This document shows, piece after piece, positions 1 through 5,297 of a stretch of 5,815 nt of DNA. Position numbers and translations under genes: made by a program. The notes below the pieces were generated by a model that ran no database searches, was not told the DNA's origin, and worked only from the letters and a program-made list of their open reading frames with translations. Each line of letters starts with the position of its first letter. Positions within the stretch are counted from its first letter, which is position 1. Where the stretch lies: positions 1-5,815 of the forward strand of contig JAEYXO010000266.1 of assembly GCA_023431245.1 (NCBI GenBank), in the 5' to 3' direction. This stretch comes from Pseudomonadota bacterium (GTDB lineage Bacteria > Pseudomonadota > Gammaproteobacteria > Burkholderiales > SG8-41).

Positions 1-1078
1 GGAGCAGGGAAAAAGCCTCGAGGATCGCGCAGGGGTCGCGTTCAAAAATGGTTTCGTCCGGCGCCGACAGCAGTTCACCGCGCACCACGAAGCGCGGATT
101 GAGCGGGGTGATCACCGAGCGGTTGGCGGGCGGGGCGATCCGCAGCGCGAGATTCTGCAGCAGGATCGTGTTGAGCTGCGACACGGATTTTGCGGTCTGG
201 TAATAACGCTGCATCAGCCGTTCGCTGGCCCGGCGTCCGCCGCGATTGGCAAAGCCGAGTTGATTCGCCAGGGCGGTCTGGTGATCGAACAGCAGCCGGT
301 CTTCGCGGCGCCCGGCGAGGTAATGCAGGCGGATGCGCAGGATTTCGAGTGTGCGTTCGTGCCGGCTGATCGCGCGCGCTTCGTCCCGGGTGATGAAACC
401 GCGTCGCGCGAGTTCCAGCCAGGTCCGCCCCAGTCCGGCCGCCCGGGATATCCACAGTATGGTGTTGAGGTCGCGCAGGCCGCCCGGGCTTTCCTTGAGG
501 TTCGGTTCGAGATTGGTTGACTGGTGGCGGGAATGCCGTTCCTGCTGCTCGATGCGTTTGGCGCCGAGGAAGGCTGCGGGATCGATGGATTGCTGCAGGC
601 GGCGCGTGAATCTGCGGTAGAGATCGCGGTTCCCGCCGAGCAGCCGGGATTCGAGCAGGTTGGTTTGCACGGTGACATCGCCGGCGGCGACTTCAAAGCA
701 CTCGTCCAGCGTTCGCACGCTGTGCCCGACTTCAAGGCCGATGTCCCAGAATGCGCCGACCAGGTTCTCGAGTTTTTCGCGCAATGAGGCATCCGGCGCG
801 CCGGGCAGCAGGATCAGGATGTCGACGTCGGAATGCGGGAACAGCAGGCCACGCCCGTAGCCCCCGACGGCGATCAGGGCGATGTCGCCCGGCATGCTGC
901 ACGTTTTCCACGCCAGGCGCAGATGGCGGTCGGTGAGCAGCGAGAGCCGCCGCAGGACATCACGTCCTGTTTGCCCGCTTTCGAATTGTTGCTGCAGCGC
1001 CATGCGGTCTGCGGCAAGCGCCGCACGCTGCGTGCCCTGCGGAACGGGGCGGTGCCGGACGGCCGGATCGGTGCGCAT
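1..1078 (-). CDS. glnD: Bifunctional [protein-PII] uridylyltransferase / uridylyl-removing enzyme, N-terminal part (C-terminus beyond left edge)
   Basis: GlnD senses glutamine and adds or removes UMP on PII proteins (GlnB/GlnK), which sets glutamine synthetase activity and nitrogen-regulated transcription; it acts in the cytoplasm. The frame is open from ATG 1078 to the left edge, giving 359 of the usual 850-900 or so residues. The nucleotidyltransferase motif GGYGRGLLFPHSDVDILIL spans residues 72-90, with the metal-binding aspartates at D84 and D86. A second family hallmark, LEPNLKESPGGLRDL, lies at residues 190-204, and near the edge FERDPCAILEAF matches the join to the HD domain. The HD (uridylyl-removing) and ACT domains are not in the window. 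ATG 1078 is the only upstream start possible, because the next in-frame triplet group back ends at the map stop (TGA 1102-1100), 21 nt away. No Shine-Dalgarno sequence is visible, so translation may depend on coupling to map. The identity is secure; the start is likely. Confidence 0.96.
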   Translation of the reverse strand, partial: MRTDPAVRHRPVPQGTQRAALAADRMALQQQFESGQTGRDVLRRLSLLTDRHLRLAWKTCSMPGDIALIAVGGYGRGLLFPHSDVDILILLPGAPDASLREKLENLVGAFWDIGLEVGHSVRTLDECFEVAAGDVTVQTNLLESRLLGGNRDLYRRFTRRLQQSIDPAAFLGAKRIEQQERHSRHQSTNLEPNLKESPGGLRDLNTILWISRAAGLGRTWLELARRGFITRDEARAISRHERTLEILRIRLHYLAGRREDRLLFDHQTALANQLGFANRGGRRASERLMQRYYQTAKSVSQLNTILLQNLALRIAPPANRSVITPLNPRFVVRGELLSAPDETIFERDPCAILEAFSLL

Positions 1079-1099
1079 GCGTGGTGGCTGTGGAGCGGG

Positions 1100-1891
1100 T
1101 CAGGCGGGAGGGGGAGGAGTTCCTGCTGAAACCGTGAGCACCTCGTAACCGTCCCCAGTCACCAGCACGGTATGCTCCCACTGGGCTGACAGGCTGTGGT
1201 CCTTGGTGACGATGGTCCAGCCGTCGGCCATCTGCCGGATATCGGGTTTGCCGGCGTTGATCATCGGCTCGACGGTAAAAATCATGCCGGCTTCGAGGCG
1301 CATGCCCGTGCCCGGCCTGCCGTAGTGCAGGATCTGCGGTTCCTCGTGGAAATTTCGGCCGATGCCGTGGCCGCAGAATTCCCGGACCACGCTGCAGCCC
1401 TGGTGCTCGGCGTGGACCTGGATCGCGTGGCCGATGTCGCCCAGGGTGTTGCCGGGGCGGATGGCGCGGATGCCGCGCCACATGCACTCGTAGGTCAGGT
1501 CGACCAGGCGGCGCGCCTGGATGGACGGCTGGCCGACAAAGAACATGCGGCTGGTGTCGCCGTGGAAGCCGTCCTTGATGACCGTGATGTCGATGTTGAT
1601 GATGTCGCCGCTGCGCAGTTTCTTTTCACCGGGCACGCCGTGGCAGACCACGTGATTGACCGAGGTGCAGATGGATTTCGGATAGGGTGTGTAGCCTGGG
1701 GGCGTGTAGTTCAGCGGAGCCGGGACGGTGTGCTGCACGTTGACCATGTAGTCATGGCACAGCCGGTCAAGCTCCCCGGTGGTTATCCCCGGTTTGACGT
1801 GCGGGGTGATGAAATCCAGGACTTCGGCGGCCAGCCGGCCGGCGATGCGCATCTGTTCGATTTCTGCGCTGTTTTTTAGGTTTACGGCCAT
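1100..1891 (-). CDS. map: Type I methionine aminopeptidase (MetAP)
   Basis: MetAP removes the initiator methionine from new proteins when the second residue is small, working in the cytoplasm at the ribosome exit. The 263-residue product is the normal length for the type Ia family (E. coli 264). The conserved catalytic His and all five metal ligands are seen: H84 (in CHG), D101 (NIDITV), D112 (FHGDTS), H175 (CGHGIG), E208 (TVEPM) and E239 (WEHT). A short loop, NYTPPGYTPYP (residues 61-71), is longer than in E. coli and, from memory, is usual in betaproteobacteria. I chose ATG 1891 because MAVNLKNSAEIEQM aligns with the E. coli N-terminus. An in-frame ATG at 1906 would add MHAPA and has a weak AGG six bases upstream, so it cannot be excluded. 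The gene leads a probable map-glnD operon, divergent from rpsB. The proline-rich last residues (TPPPPA) look unstructured. Confidence 0.97.
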   Translation of the reverse strand: MAVNLKNSAEIEQMRIAGRLAAEVLDFITPHVKPGITTGELDRLCHDYMVNVQHTVPAPLNYTPPGYTPYPKSICTSVNHVVCHGVPGEKKLRSGDIINIDITVIKDGFHGDTSRMFFVGQPSIQARRLVDLTYECMWRGIRAIRPGNTLGDIGHAIQVHAEHQGCSVVREFCGHGIGRNFHEEPQILHYGRPGTGMRLEAGMIFTVEPMINAGKPDIRQMADGWTIVTKDHSLSAQWEHTVLVTGDGYEVLTVSAGTPPPPA

Positions 1892-1955
1892 TGCGGGAGC
1901 GTGCATTGTGTGCCTGGCGGCACCGCTGCGGATTGGGCTGTTGCGGGGACGGGCG

Positions 1956-1964
1956 ATTCTAACA
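1956..1964 (-). promoter_or_regulatory. Candidate promoter of map-glnD (extended -10)
   Basis: On the minus strand TGT-TAGAAT reads 1964 to 1956. The hexamer matches the sigma-70 -10 consensus at five of six positions and is preceded by TGn, the extended -10 motif. No good -35 is present: the bases 17 nt upstream (1984-1979) read TTTTTC. The inferred start of transcription is near 1949, giving an untranslated leader of about 43-58 nt before map. Position and strand fit map well, but the call rests on motif matching alone. Confidence 0.5.
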
Positions 1965-1990
1965 GGTTGTAACCATTCGAAAAATTGGGA

Positions 1991-2000
1991 TTTCCGGAAA
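1991..2000. repeat. Perfect 10-bp palindrome between the divergent promoters
   Basis: TTTCCGGAAA is a perfect palindrome. It lies about 30 bp upstream of the map -10 element and 46 bp upstream of the rpsB -35 element, a position suited to a dimeric regulator. It is short enough to arise by chance and I do not recognise it as the site of a known regulator. Confidence 0.35.
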
Positions 2001-2046
2001 CCGTCGCGAAGGACATGCGGTGCCGTCCCGCACAGCGCCGGGAAGC

Positions 2047-2076
2047 TTGAGGATGGATGTCTTTGCGTGTTAAAAT
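2047..2076 (+). promoter_or_regulatory. Candidate sigma-70 promoter of rpsB operon
   Basis: TTGAGG at 2047-2052 (four of six matches to the -35 consensus) is followed after 18 nt by TAAAAT at 2071-2076 (five of six matches to the -10). TG at 2068-2069 adds an extended -10 element. Transcription would begin around 2081-2085, leaving a leader of about 157-161 nt. The bases between the -10 and the start (AACGAG) are not strongly GC-rich, so a stringent-control type discriminator is not evident. It is the best promoter match in the intergenic region and points the right way. Confidence 0.7.
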
Positions 2077-2112
2077 AACGAGTTAGCTCGATTCATGTCG
2101 GCGCCACTGTCT

Positions 2113-2125
2113 CCCGGATTCCGGG
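2113..2125 (+). repeat. Leader hairpin 1 (CCCGG/CCGGG)
   Basis: A 5-bp GC stem, CCCGG (2113-2117) with CCGGG (2121-2125), has the three-base loop ATT. It sits inside the longer-range 7-bp helix 2099-2105/2134-2140. Its sequence is nearly identical to the hairpin at 2182-2195. Confidence 0.5.
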
Positions 2126-2181
2126 TGAACCGGGGCGCCGGGTCGGGCAACAACCCCACACACCTGCCGTCGTTAAGGGTG

Positions 2182-2195
2182 CCCGGATTTCCGGG
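2182..2195 (+). repeat. Leader hairpin 2 (CCCGG/CCGGG)
   Basis: CCCGG (2182-2186) pairs with CCGGG (2191-2195) around the loop ATTT; a G-U pair (2181/2196) may extend it. It differs from hairpin 1 by a single inserted T, so the arms of the two hairpins could also pair with each other. Confidence 0.5.
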
Positions 2196-2241
2196 TCGCA
2201 ATGGGCGGGTGGCGGACCAACCCTAACTGGAGATTCAGATC

Positions 2242-2994
2242 ATGTCAGGCACCATGCGCGAGATGCTCGAGGCCGGCGTCCATTTTGGCCATCAGACGCG
2301 TTACTGGAATCCGAAAATGGCGCCGTACATTTTCGGCCACCGCAACAAGATTCACATCGTCAACCTCGAAAAGACGATGGCCATGTACCAGGATGCGGTC
2401 AAGTTCGTGCGCCAGCTGGCGTCGAACAAGGGAACGATCCTGTTTGTCGGCACCAAACGCCAGGCCCGCGAAATCGTGCGCGAGGAAGCGCTGCGCTGCG
2501 GCTCCCCCTATGTCGACTATCGCTGGCTGGGCGGCATGCTGACCAACTACAAGACCGTCAAGGGGTCGATCCAGCGCCTGAAGGACATGATGGCGATGCG
2601 CGAGGATGGCTCCTTCGACAAGCTGTCCAAGAAAGAGGCGCTGCAGTATGAGCGCGAAATCGCCAAGCTCGACCGCAGCCTGGGCGGCATCAAGGACATG
2701 ACCAGCCTGCCGGATGCCCTGTTCGTCATCGACGTCGGCTACCAGAAAGGTGCCATTTCCGAGGCGAAGAAGCTGGGCATCCCGGTCATCGGCGTTGTCG
2801 ATACCAATCACTCGCCCGAGGGCGTGGATTACATCATTCCCGGCAACGACGACTCCAATCGCGCGATCAAGTTGTACGCGCGCGGCATGGCGGATGCCGT
2901 GCTCGAGGGACGCAGCACCAGCATCAAGGAGATCGTCAGCGGCGGTTCCGACGAGTTTGTCGAGGTCGAGGACGCCGAAGCTGCGGCCTCCTGA
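2242..2994 (+). CDS. rpsB: 30S ribosomal protein S2
   Basis: S2 is a late-assembling protein of the small ribosomal subunit; it binds at the back of the 30S between head and body and is needed for S1 to associate. The 250-residue product aligns over its length with E. coli S2 (241 residues). Clear family blocks are AGVHFGHQTRYWNPKM (residues 11-26), the FVGTKR block, YRWLGGMLTN, the GGIKDM-LPDALFVID block, and IPVIGVVDTN followed by IPGNDD. The C-terminus is a short acidic and alanine-rich tail, which varies between species. ATG 2242 has a Shine-Dalgarno GGAG at 2229-2232, nine bases upstream; an internal ATG at 2254 lacks this support. It is the first gene of the rightward series, preceded by its own promoter and a structured leader and followed by a terminator-like hairpin before tsf. 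Confidence 0.99.
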   Translation: MSGTMREMLEAGVHFGHQTRYWNPKMAPYIFGHRNKIHIVNLEKTMAMYQDAVKFVRQLASNKGTILFVGTKRQAREIVREEALRCGSPYVDYRWLGGMLTNYKTVKGSIQRLKDMMAMREDGSFDKLSKKEALQYEREIAKLDRSLGGIKDMTSLPDALFVIDVGYQKGAISEAKKLGIPVIGVVDTNHSPEGVDYIIPGNDDSNRAIKLYARGMADAVLEGRSTSIKEIVSGGSDEFVEVEDAEAAAS

Positions 2995-3014
2995 AGCGGC
3001 TCCACGATACATTC

Positions 3015-3040
3015 AAGGGGCTGTCCAGCCCCTTTTTTTT
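3015..3040 (+). terminator. Intrinsic terminator / attenuator between rpsB and tsf
   Basis: AAGGGGCT (3015-3022) pairs perfectly with AGCCCCTT (3027-3034) around the four-base loop GTCC, and eight T residues (3033-3040) follow at once. This is a textbook rho-independent terminator. It lies 20 nt after the rpsB stop and 26 nt before the tsf start, too close to leave room for a separate tsf promoter downstream. It therefore probably acts as a partial terminator that lowers tsf and downstream transcription relative to rpsB. A terminator-like hairpin between these genes is also known in E. coli. Confidence 0.88.
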
Positions 3041-3050
3041 AAATTGGCGT

Positions 3051-3057
3051 AAGAGGA
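3051..3057 (+). promoter_or_regulatory. Shine-Dalgarno sequence of tsf
   Basis: AAGAGGA abuts ATG 3058 with no spacer but lies nine bases before ATG 3067. This spacing, together with homology, places the tsf start at 3067. Confidence 0.8.
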
Positions 3058-3066
3058 ATGGCAGCA

Positions 3067-3975
3067 ATGGCGGAAATAACGGCGGGCATGGTGCGGGAAC
3101 TGCGGGAAAAAACCGATGCCCCGATGATGGAATGCAAAAAGGCGCTGACCGAGGCTGGTGGCGATCTGGGCAAGGCCGAGGAAATCCTGCGGGTCAAGCT
3201 GGGCAATAAGGCAAGCAAGGCGGCTTCACGCGTCGCCGCGGAAGGTGTCGTTGCGGCCCATGTTGCCGCTGACGGCAGGCTGGGTGCCATCATTGAAGTG
3301 AACTGCGAAACCGATTTTGTCGCCAAGAACGAGGATTTCCTCGCGCTGGCCGGCGCGCTGGCCAGGCTGGTGGCGGAGCAGAAGCCGGCGGATGTCGCCG
3401 CCCTGTCGGCATTGACGCTTGACGGCGTCACCGTGGAGGAACGGCGCAAGGCGCTGGTCGGCAAGATCGGCGAAAACCTGTCGATCCGCCGCTTTGAGCG
3501 CGTCGAAGCCAAGGGCCGCCTGGCGACCTATATCCATGGCGGCGCCAAGATCGGCGTGATGCTCGACCTTGTCGGCGGGGATGAGGTCATGGGCAAGGAC
3601 ATTGCAATGCACATCGCCGCGAGCAAGCCCAGGTCGCTGGATGCGTCCGGCGTGCCGGCGGAGGCGATCGAAGCGGAGCGCCGCGTGGCGGCCGAAAAGG
3701 CGGCCGAGGATGCGGCCAAGTCCGGCAAGACGATTCCGCCGGAGATCATGGCCAAACGTGTCGAAGGGTCGGTGCAGAAATTCCTCAAGGAAGTGACCCT
3801 GCTCGGCCAGCCTTTCGTCAAGAACGACAAGCAGACCATCGAGCAACTGCTGAAGTCGGCGAATGCCAGTGTTGCGCGTTTCGAGCTTTACGTGGTCGGT
3901 GAAGGTATCGAGAAAAAGAAGGATGACTTCGCCGCTGAAGTGATGGCACAGGTTGGTCAGGCAAAGCAAAAATAA
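3067..3975 (+). CDS. tsf: Translation elongation factor Ts
   Basis: EF-Ts is the nucleotide exchange factor that releases GDP from EF-Tu so that EF-Tu can reload with GTP and aminoacyl-tRNA. The product is 302 residues, somewhat longer than E. coli EF-Ts (283). The N-terminal UBA-like domain starts MAEITAGMVRELRE and carries the conserved MMECKKAL block (residues 20-27). The core domain has the signature EVNCETDFVAKNEDF (residues 77-91), where D83 and F84 correspond to the E. coli D80-F81 pair that pushes into the EF-Tu G domain. The C-terminal half includes a charged lysine- and alanine-rich stretch consistent with the coiled-coil domain. The start is ATG 3067, matching the family N-terminus and the Shine-Dalgarno spacing; ATG 3058 would add MAA and lacks a spacer. 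The gene follows the rpsB terminator, so its expression depends on read-through. Confidence 0.98.
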   Translation: MAEITAGMVRELREKTDAPMMECKKALTEAGGDLGKAEEILRVKLGNKASKAASRVAAEGVVAAHVAADGRLGAIIEVNCETDFVAKNEDFLALAGALARLVAEQKPADVAALSALTLDGVTVEERRKALVGKIGENLSIRRFERVEAKGRLATYIHGGAKIGVMLDLVGGDEVMGKDIAMHIAASKPRSLDASGVPAEAIEAERRVAAEKAAEDAAKSGKTIPPEIMAKRVEGSVQKFLKEVTLLGQPFVKNDKQTIEQLLKSANASVARFELYVVGEGIEKKKDDFAAEVMAQVGQAKQK

Positions 3976-3998
3976 TCAATAAAAACAAGGACTTATAA

Positions 3999-4718
3999 AT
4001 GCCCGTTTCCCCGGCTTACAAGCGTATCCTGCTCAAGCTGAGCGGCGAGGCCCTGATGGGCGAGGACAGCTACGGCATCAATCGCGACACCATCAACCGC
4101 ATCGTCGCCGAAATCGCGGAAGTTGCGCGGCTGGGAGTGGAGGTCGCGGTGGTCATCGGGGGCGGCAACATATTCCGCGGCGTGGCGCCGGGTGCGGCGC
4201 ATATGGACCGGGCCACTGCGGATTACATGGGCATGCTGGCGACGGTCATGAATGCGCTGGCAATCCAGGATGCGATGCGCCAGGTTGGCCTGCTGAGCCG
4301 GGTCCAGTCCGCGCTGAACATCGAGCAGGTGGTGGAGCCGTACATCCGCGGCAAGGCCATGCGCTACCTGGAAGAGGGCAAGATCGTGATTTTTGCGGCG
4401 GGCACCGGCAACCCCTTTTTCACCACGGATACCGCCGCGGCGCTGCGCGGAATGGAAATGAATGTCGATCTGGTGCTGAAAGCGACCAAGGTGGACGGCG
4501 TTTACACCGATGATCCCAAGACCCATCCTGATGCGATGCGTTACCAGCGGCTGACGTTTGACGAGGCGATCATCAAGAACCTGAAGGTGATGGACGCCAC
4601 CGCACTGACGCTCTGCCGGGACCAGAAGCTGCCGATCAACGTGTTCAGCATTTTCAAACCGCAGGCGCTGAAGCGGGTGGTGATGGGCGAGGACGAGGGA
4701 ACGATGGTGCATGTCTGA
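3999..4718 (+). CDS. pyrH: Uridylate (UMP) kinase
   Basis: PyrH phosphorylates UMP to UDP with ATP, an essential step of pyrimidine nucleotide synthesis; in bacteria it belongs to the amino acid kinase family and works as a hexamer, usually activated by GTP and inhibited by UTP. The 239-residue product has the usual length (E. coli 241). Motifs in order: YKRILLKLSGEAL (residues 7-19), the glycine-rich VVIGGGNIFRG (51-61), YMGMLATVMNAL (76-87), GTGNPFFTTD (135-144), which contributes to UMP binding, and KATKVDGVYTDDP (161-173). ATG 3999 has a good Shine-Dalgarno AAGGA (3987-3991) seven bases upstream. The 23-bp gap after tsf is A/T-rich and holds no terminator, so cotranscription with tsf is likely. 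Confidence 0.99.
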   Translation: MPVSPAYKRILLKLSGEALMGEDSYGINRDTINRIVAEIAEVARLGVEVAVVIGGGNIFRGVAPGAAHMDRATADYMGMLATVMNALAIQDAMRQVGLLSRVQSALNIEQVVEPYIRGKAMRYLEEGKIVIFAAGTGNPFFTTDTAAALRGMEMNVDLVLKATKVDGVYTDDPKTHPDAMRYQRLTFDEAIIKNLKVMDATALTLCRDQKLPINVFSIFKPQALKRVVMGEDEGTMVHV

Positions 4719-4720
4719 AT

Positions 4721-4725
4721 GGAGG
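4721..4725 (+). promoter_or_regulatory. Shine-Dalgarno sequence of frr
   Basis: GGAGG lies five bases before ATG 4731 and just after the pyrH stop. It is downstream of the other possible start (ATG 4719) and so selects 4731 as the frr start. Confidence 0.85.
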
Positions 4726-4730
4726 CGGCG

Positions 4731-5288
4731 ATGATTGCTGACGTCAAGAAGAACGCTGAGCAGAAAATGAAGAAGACGATCGAGGCGCTGAAGCTCGATC
4801 TGGGCAAGATCCGGACGGGACGCGCGCATACCGGCCTGCTGGACCACGTGATGGTCGATTACTACGGCAATCCCACGCCGTTGCCGCAGGTTGCCAACGT
4901 GACGCTGCTCGACGGCCGGACCATCGGGGTCAGCCCCTGGGAGAAGAAAATGGTCGCGGCGGTCGAAAAAGCCATCCGTGATTCCGACCTTGGACTCAAC
5001 CCGGCGACCCAGGGCGACATCGTCAGGGTGCCGATGCCGGCACTGACCGAGGAGCGGCGCCGCGACCTGATCAAGGTCGTGCGGCACGAAGGGGAAAACG
5101 CGAAGGTGGCCGTGCGTAATGTGCGGCGGGATGCCAACAACCAGCTGAAGGACATGCTGAAGAAAAAGGAAGTGTCGGAAGACGACGAGCGGCGGGCGCA
5201 GGATGACATCCAGAAGCTGACCGACCGTTCGATCGTCGAAATCGACAAGGCGCTGGAGGTCAAGGAAGCAGACCTCATGGCGATCTGA
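4731..5288 (+). CDS. frr: Ribosome recycling factor
   Basis: RRF, acting with EF-G, splits the post-termination ribosome so that it can start again. From ATG 4731 the protein is exactly 185 residues, the same length as in E. coli, and aligns without gaps as far as I can judge. Domain I (a three-helix bundle) comprises the N-terminal helix MIADVKKNAEQKM and the C-terminal helices; domain II is the small beta-rich part at about residues 31-103. Conserved blocks are KIRTGRA (26-32), DYYG-PTPL (43-51), DLGLNP (86-91), LTEERR (105-110) and VAVRNVRRDAN (126-136), which contains R132, a residue important for ribosome binding in E. coli. An in-frame ATG at 4719, immediately after the pyrH stop, would add MEAA but lies upstream of the Shine-Dalgarno. 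Only 12 nt separate it from pyrH. Confidence 0.99.
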   Translation: MIADVKKNAEQKMKKTIEALKLDLGKIRTGRAHTGLLDHVMVDYYGNPTPLPQVANVTLLDGRTIGVSPWEKKMVAAVEKAIRDSDLGLNPATQGDIVRVPMPALTEERRRDLIKVVRHEGENAKVAVRNVRRDANNQLKDMLKKKEVSEDDERRAQDDIQKLTDRSIVEIDKALEVKEADLMAI

Positions 5289-5297
5289 AGCGCCGAC

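Larger units (their letters stand above)
1892..2241. other. Divergent intergenic region between map and rpsB
   Basis: This stretch of 350 bp (335 bp if map starts at 1906) contains no credible gene. It holds a minus-strand promoter candidate for map, a perfect palindrome at 1991-2000, a plus-strand promoter for rpsB at 2047-2076 and a hairpin-rich rpsB leader. The sequence GGATTTCCGG occurs at 1988-1997 and again at 2185-2194, with the one-base-shorter GGATTCCGG at 2116-2124. No tRNA or known small RNA was recognised. Confidence 0.85.
2081..2241 (+). promoter_or_regulatory. Structured 5' leader of rpsB, candidate autoregulatory RNA
   Basis: Several hairpins can be read by eye in the predicted leader. 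CGGCGCC (2099-2105) pairs with GGCGCCG (2134-2140) and encloses a hairpin CCCGG-ATT-CCGGG (2113-2125). A second hairpin CCCGG-ATTT-CCGGG is at 2182-2195. A third, GGGTGG-CGGA-CC(A)ACCC, occupies 2207-2223 and ends five bases before the Shine-Dalgarno GGAG (2229-2232). Known biology: in E. coli and other gammaproteobacteria, S2 represses its own mRNA through the rpsB leader. Whether this leader does the same is inference, and I do not recognise the gammaproteobacterial motif in it. Confidence 0.45.

Noticed and set aside
214..792. A 192-codon minus-strand open frame and several short plus-strand frames
   Set aside because: The true glnD frame (codons ending at ATG 1078) is open throughout and carries the family motifs; these are off-frame or antisense shadows.
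1196..1879. A 227-codon open frame on the plus strand
   Set aside because: It lies antisense within map; the conserved MetAP residues fix the real strand and frame.
1904..1906. ATG 1906 as map start
   Set aside because: Not excluded, but MAVNLKNS from 1891 matches the family N-terminus better; the only support for 1906 is a weak AGG upstream.
1779..2078. A 99-codon plus-strand open frame crossing the map start into the intergenic region
   Set aside because: It overlaps map antisense, has no family resemblance, and ends over the rpsB promoter.
2245..3012. A 255-codon open frame on the minus strand
   Set aside because: It is the antisense shadow of rpsB and resembles no family I recognise.
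3058..3060. ATG 3058 as tsf start
   Set aside because: It touches the Shine-Dalgarno AAGAGGA with no spacer, while MAEITAG from 3067 is the standard EF-Ts N-terminus.
3226..3969. A 247-codon open frame on the minus strand
   Set aside because: It is the antisense shadow of tsf, explained by GC-rich codon use.
4719..4721. ATG 4719 as frr start
   Set aside because: It lies before the GGAGG binding site and would add four residues not found in the family.
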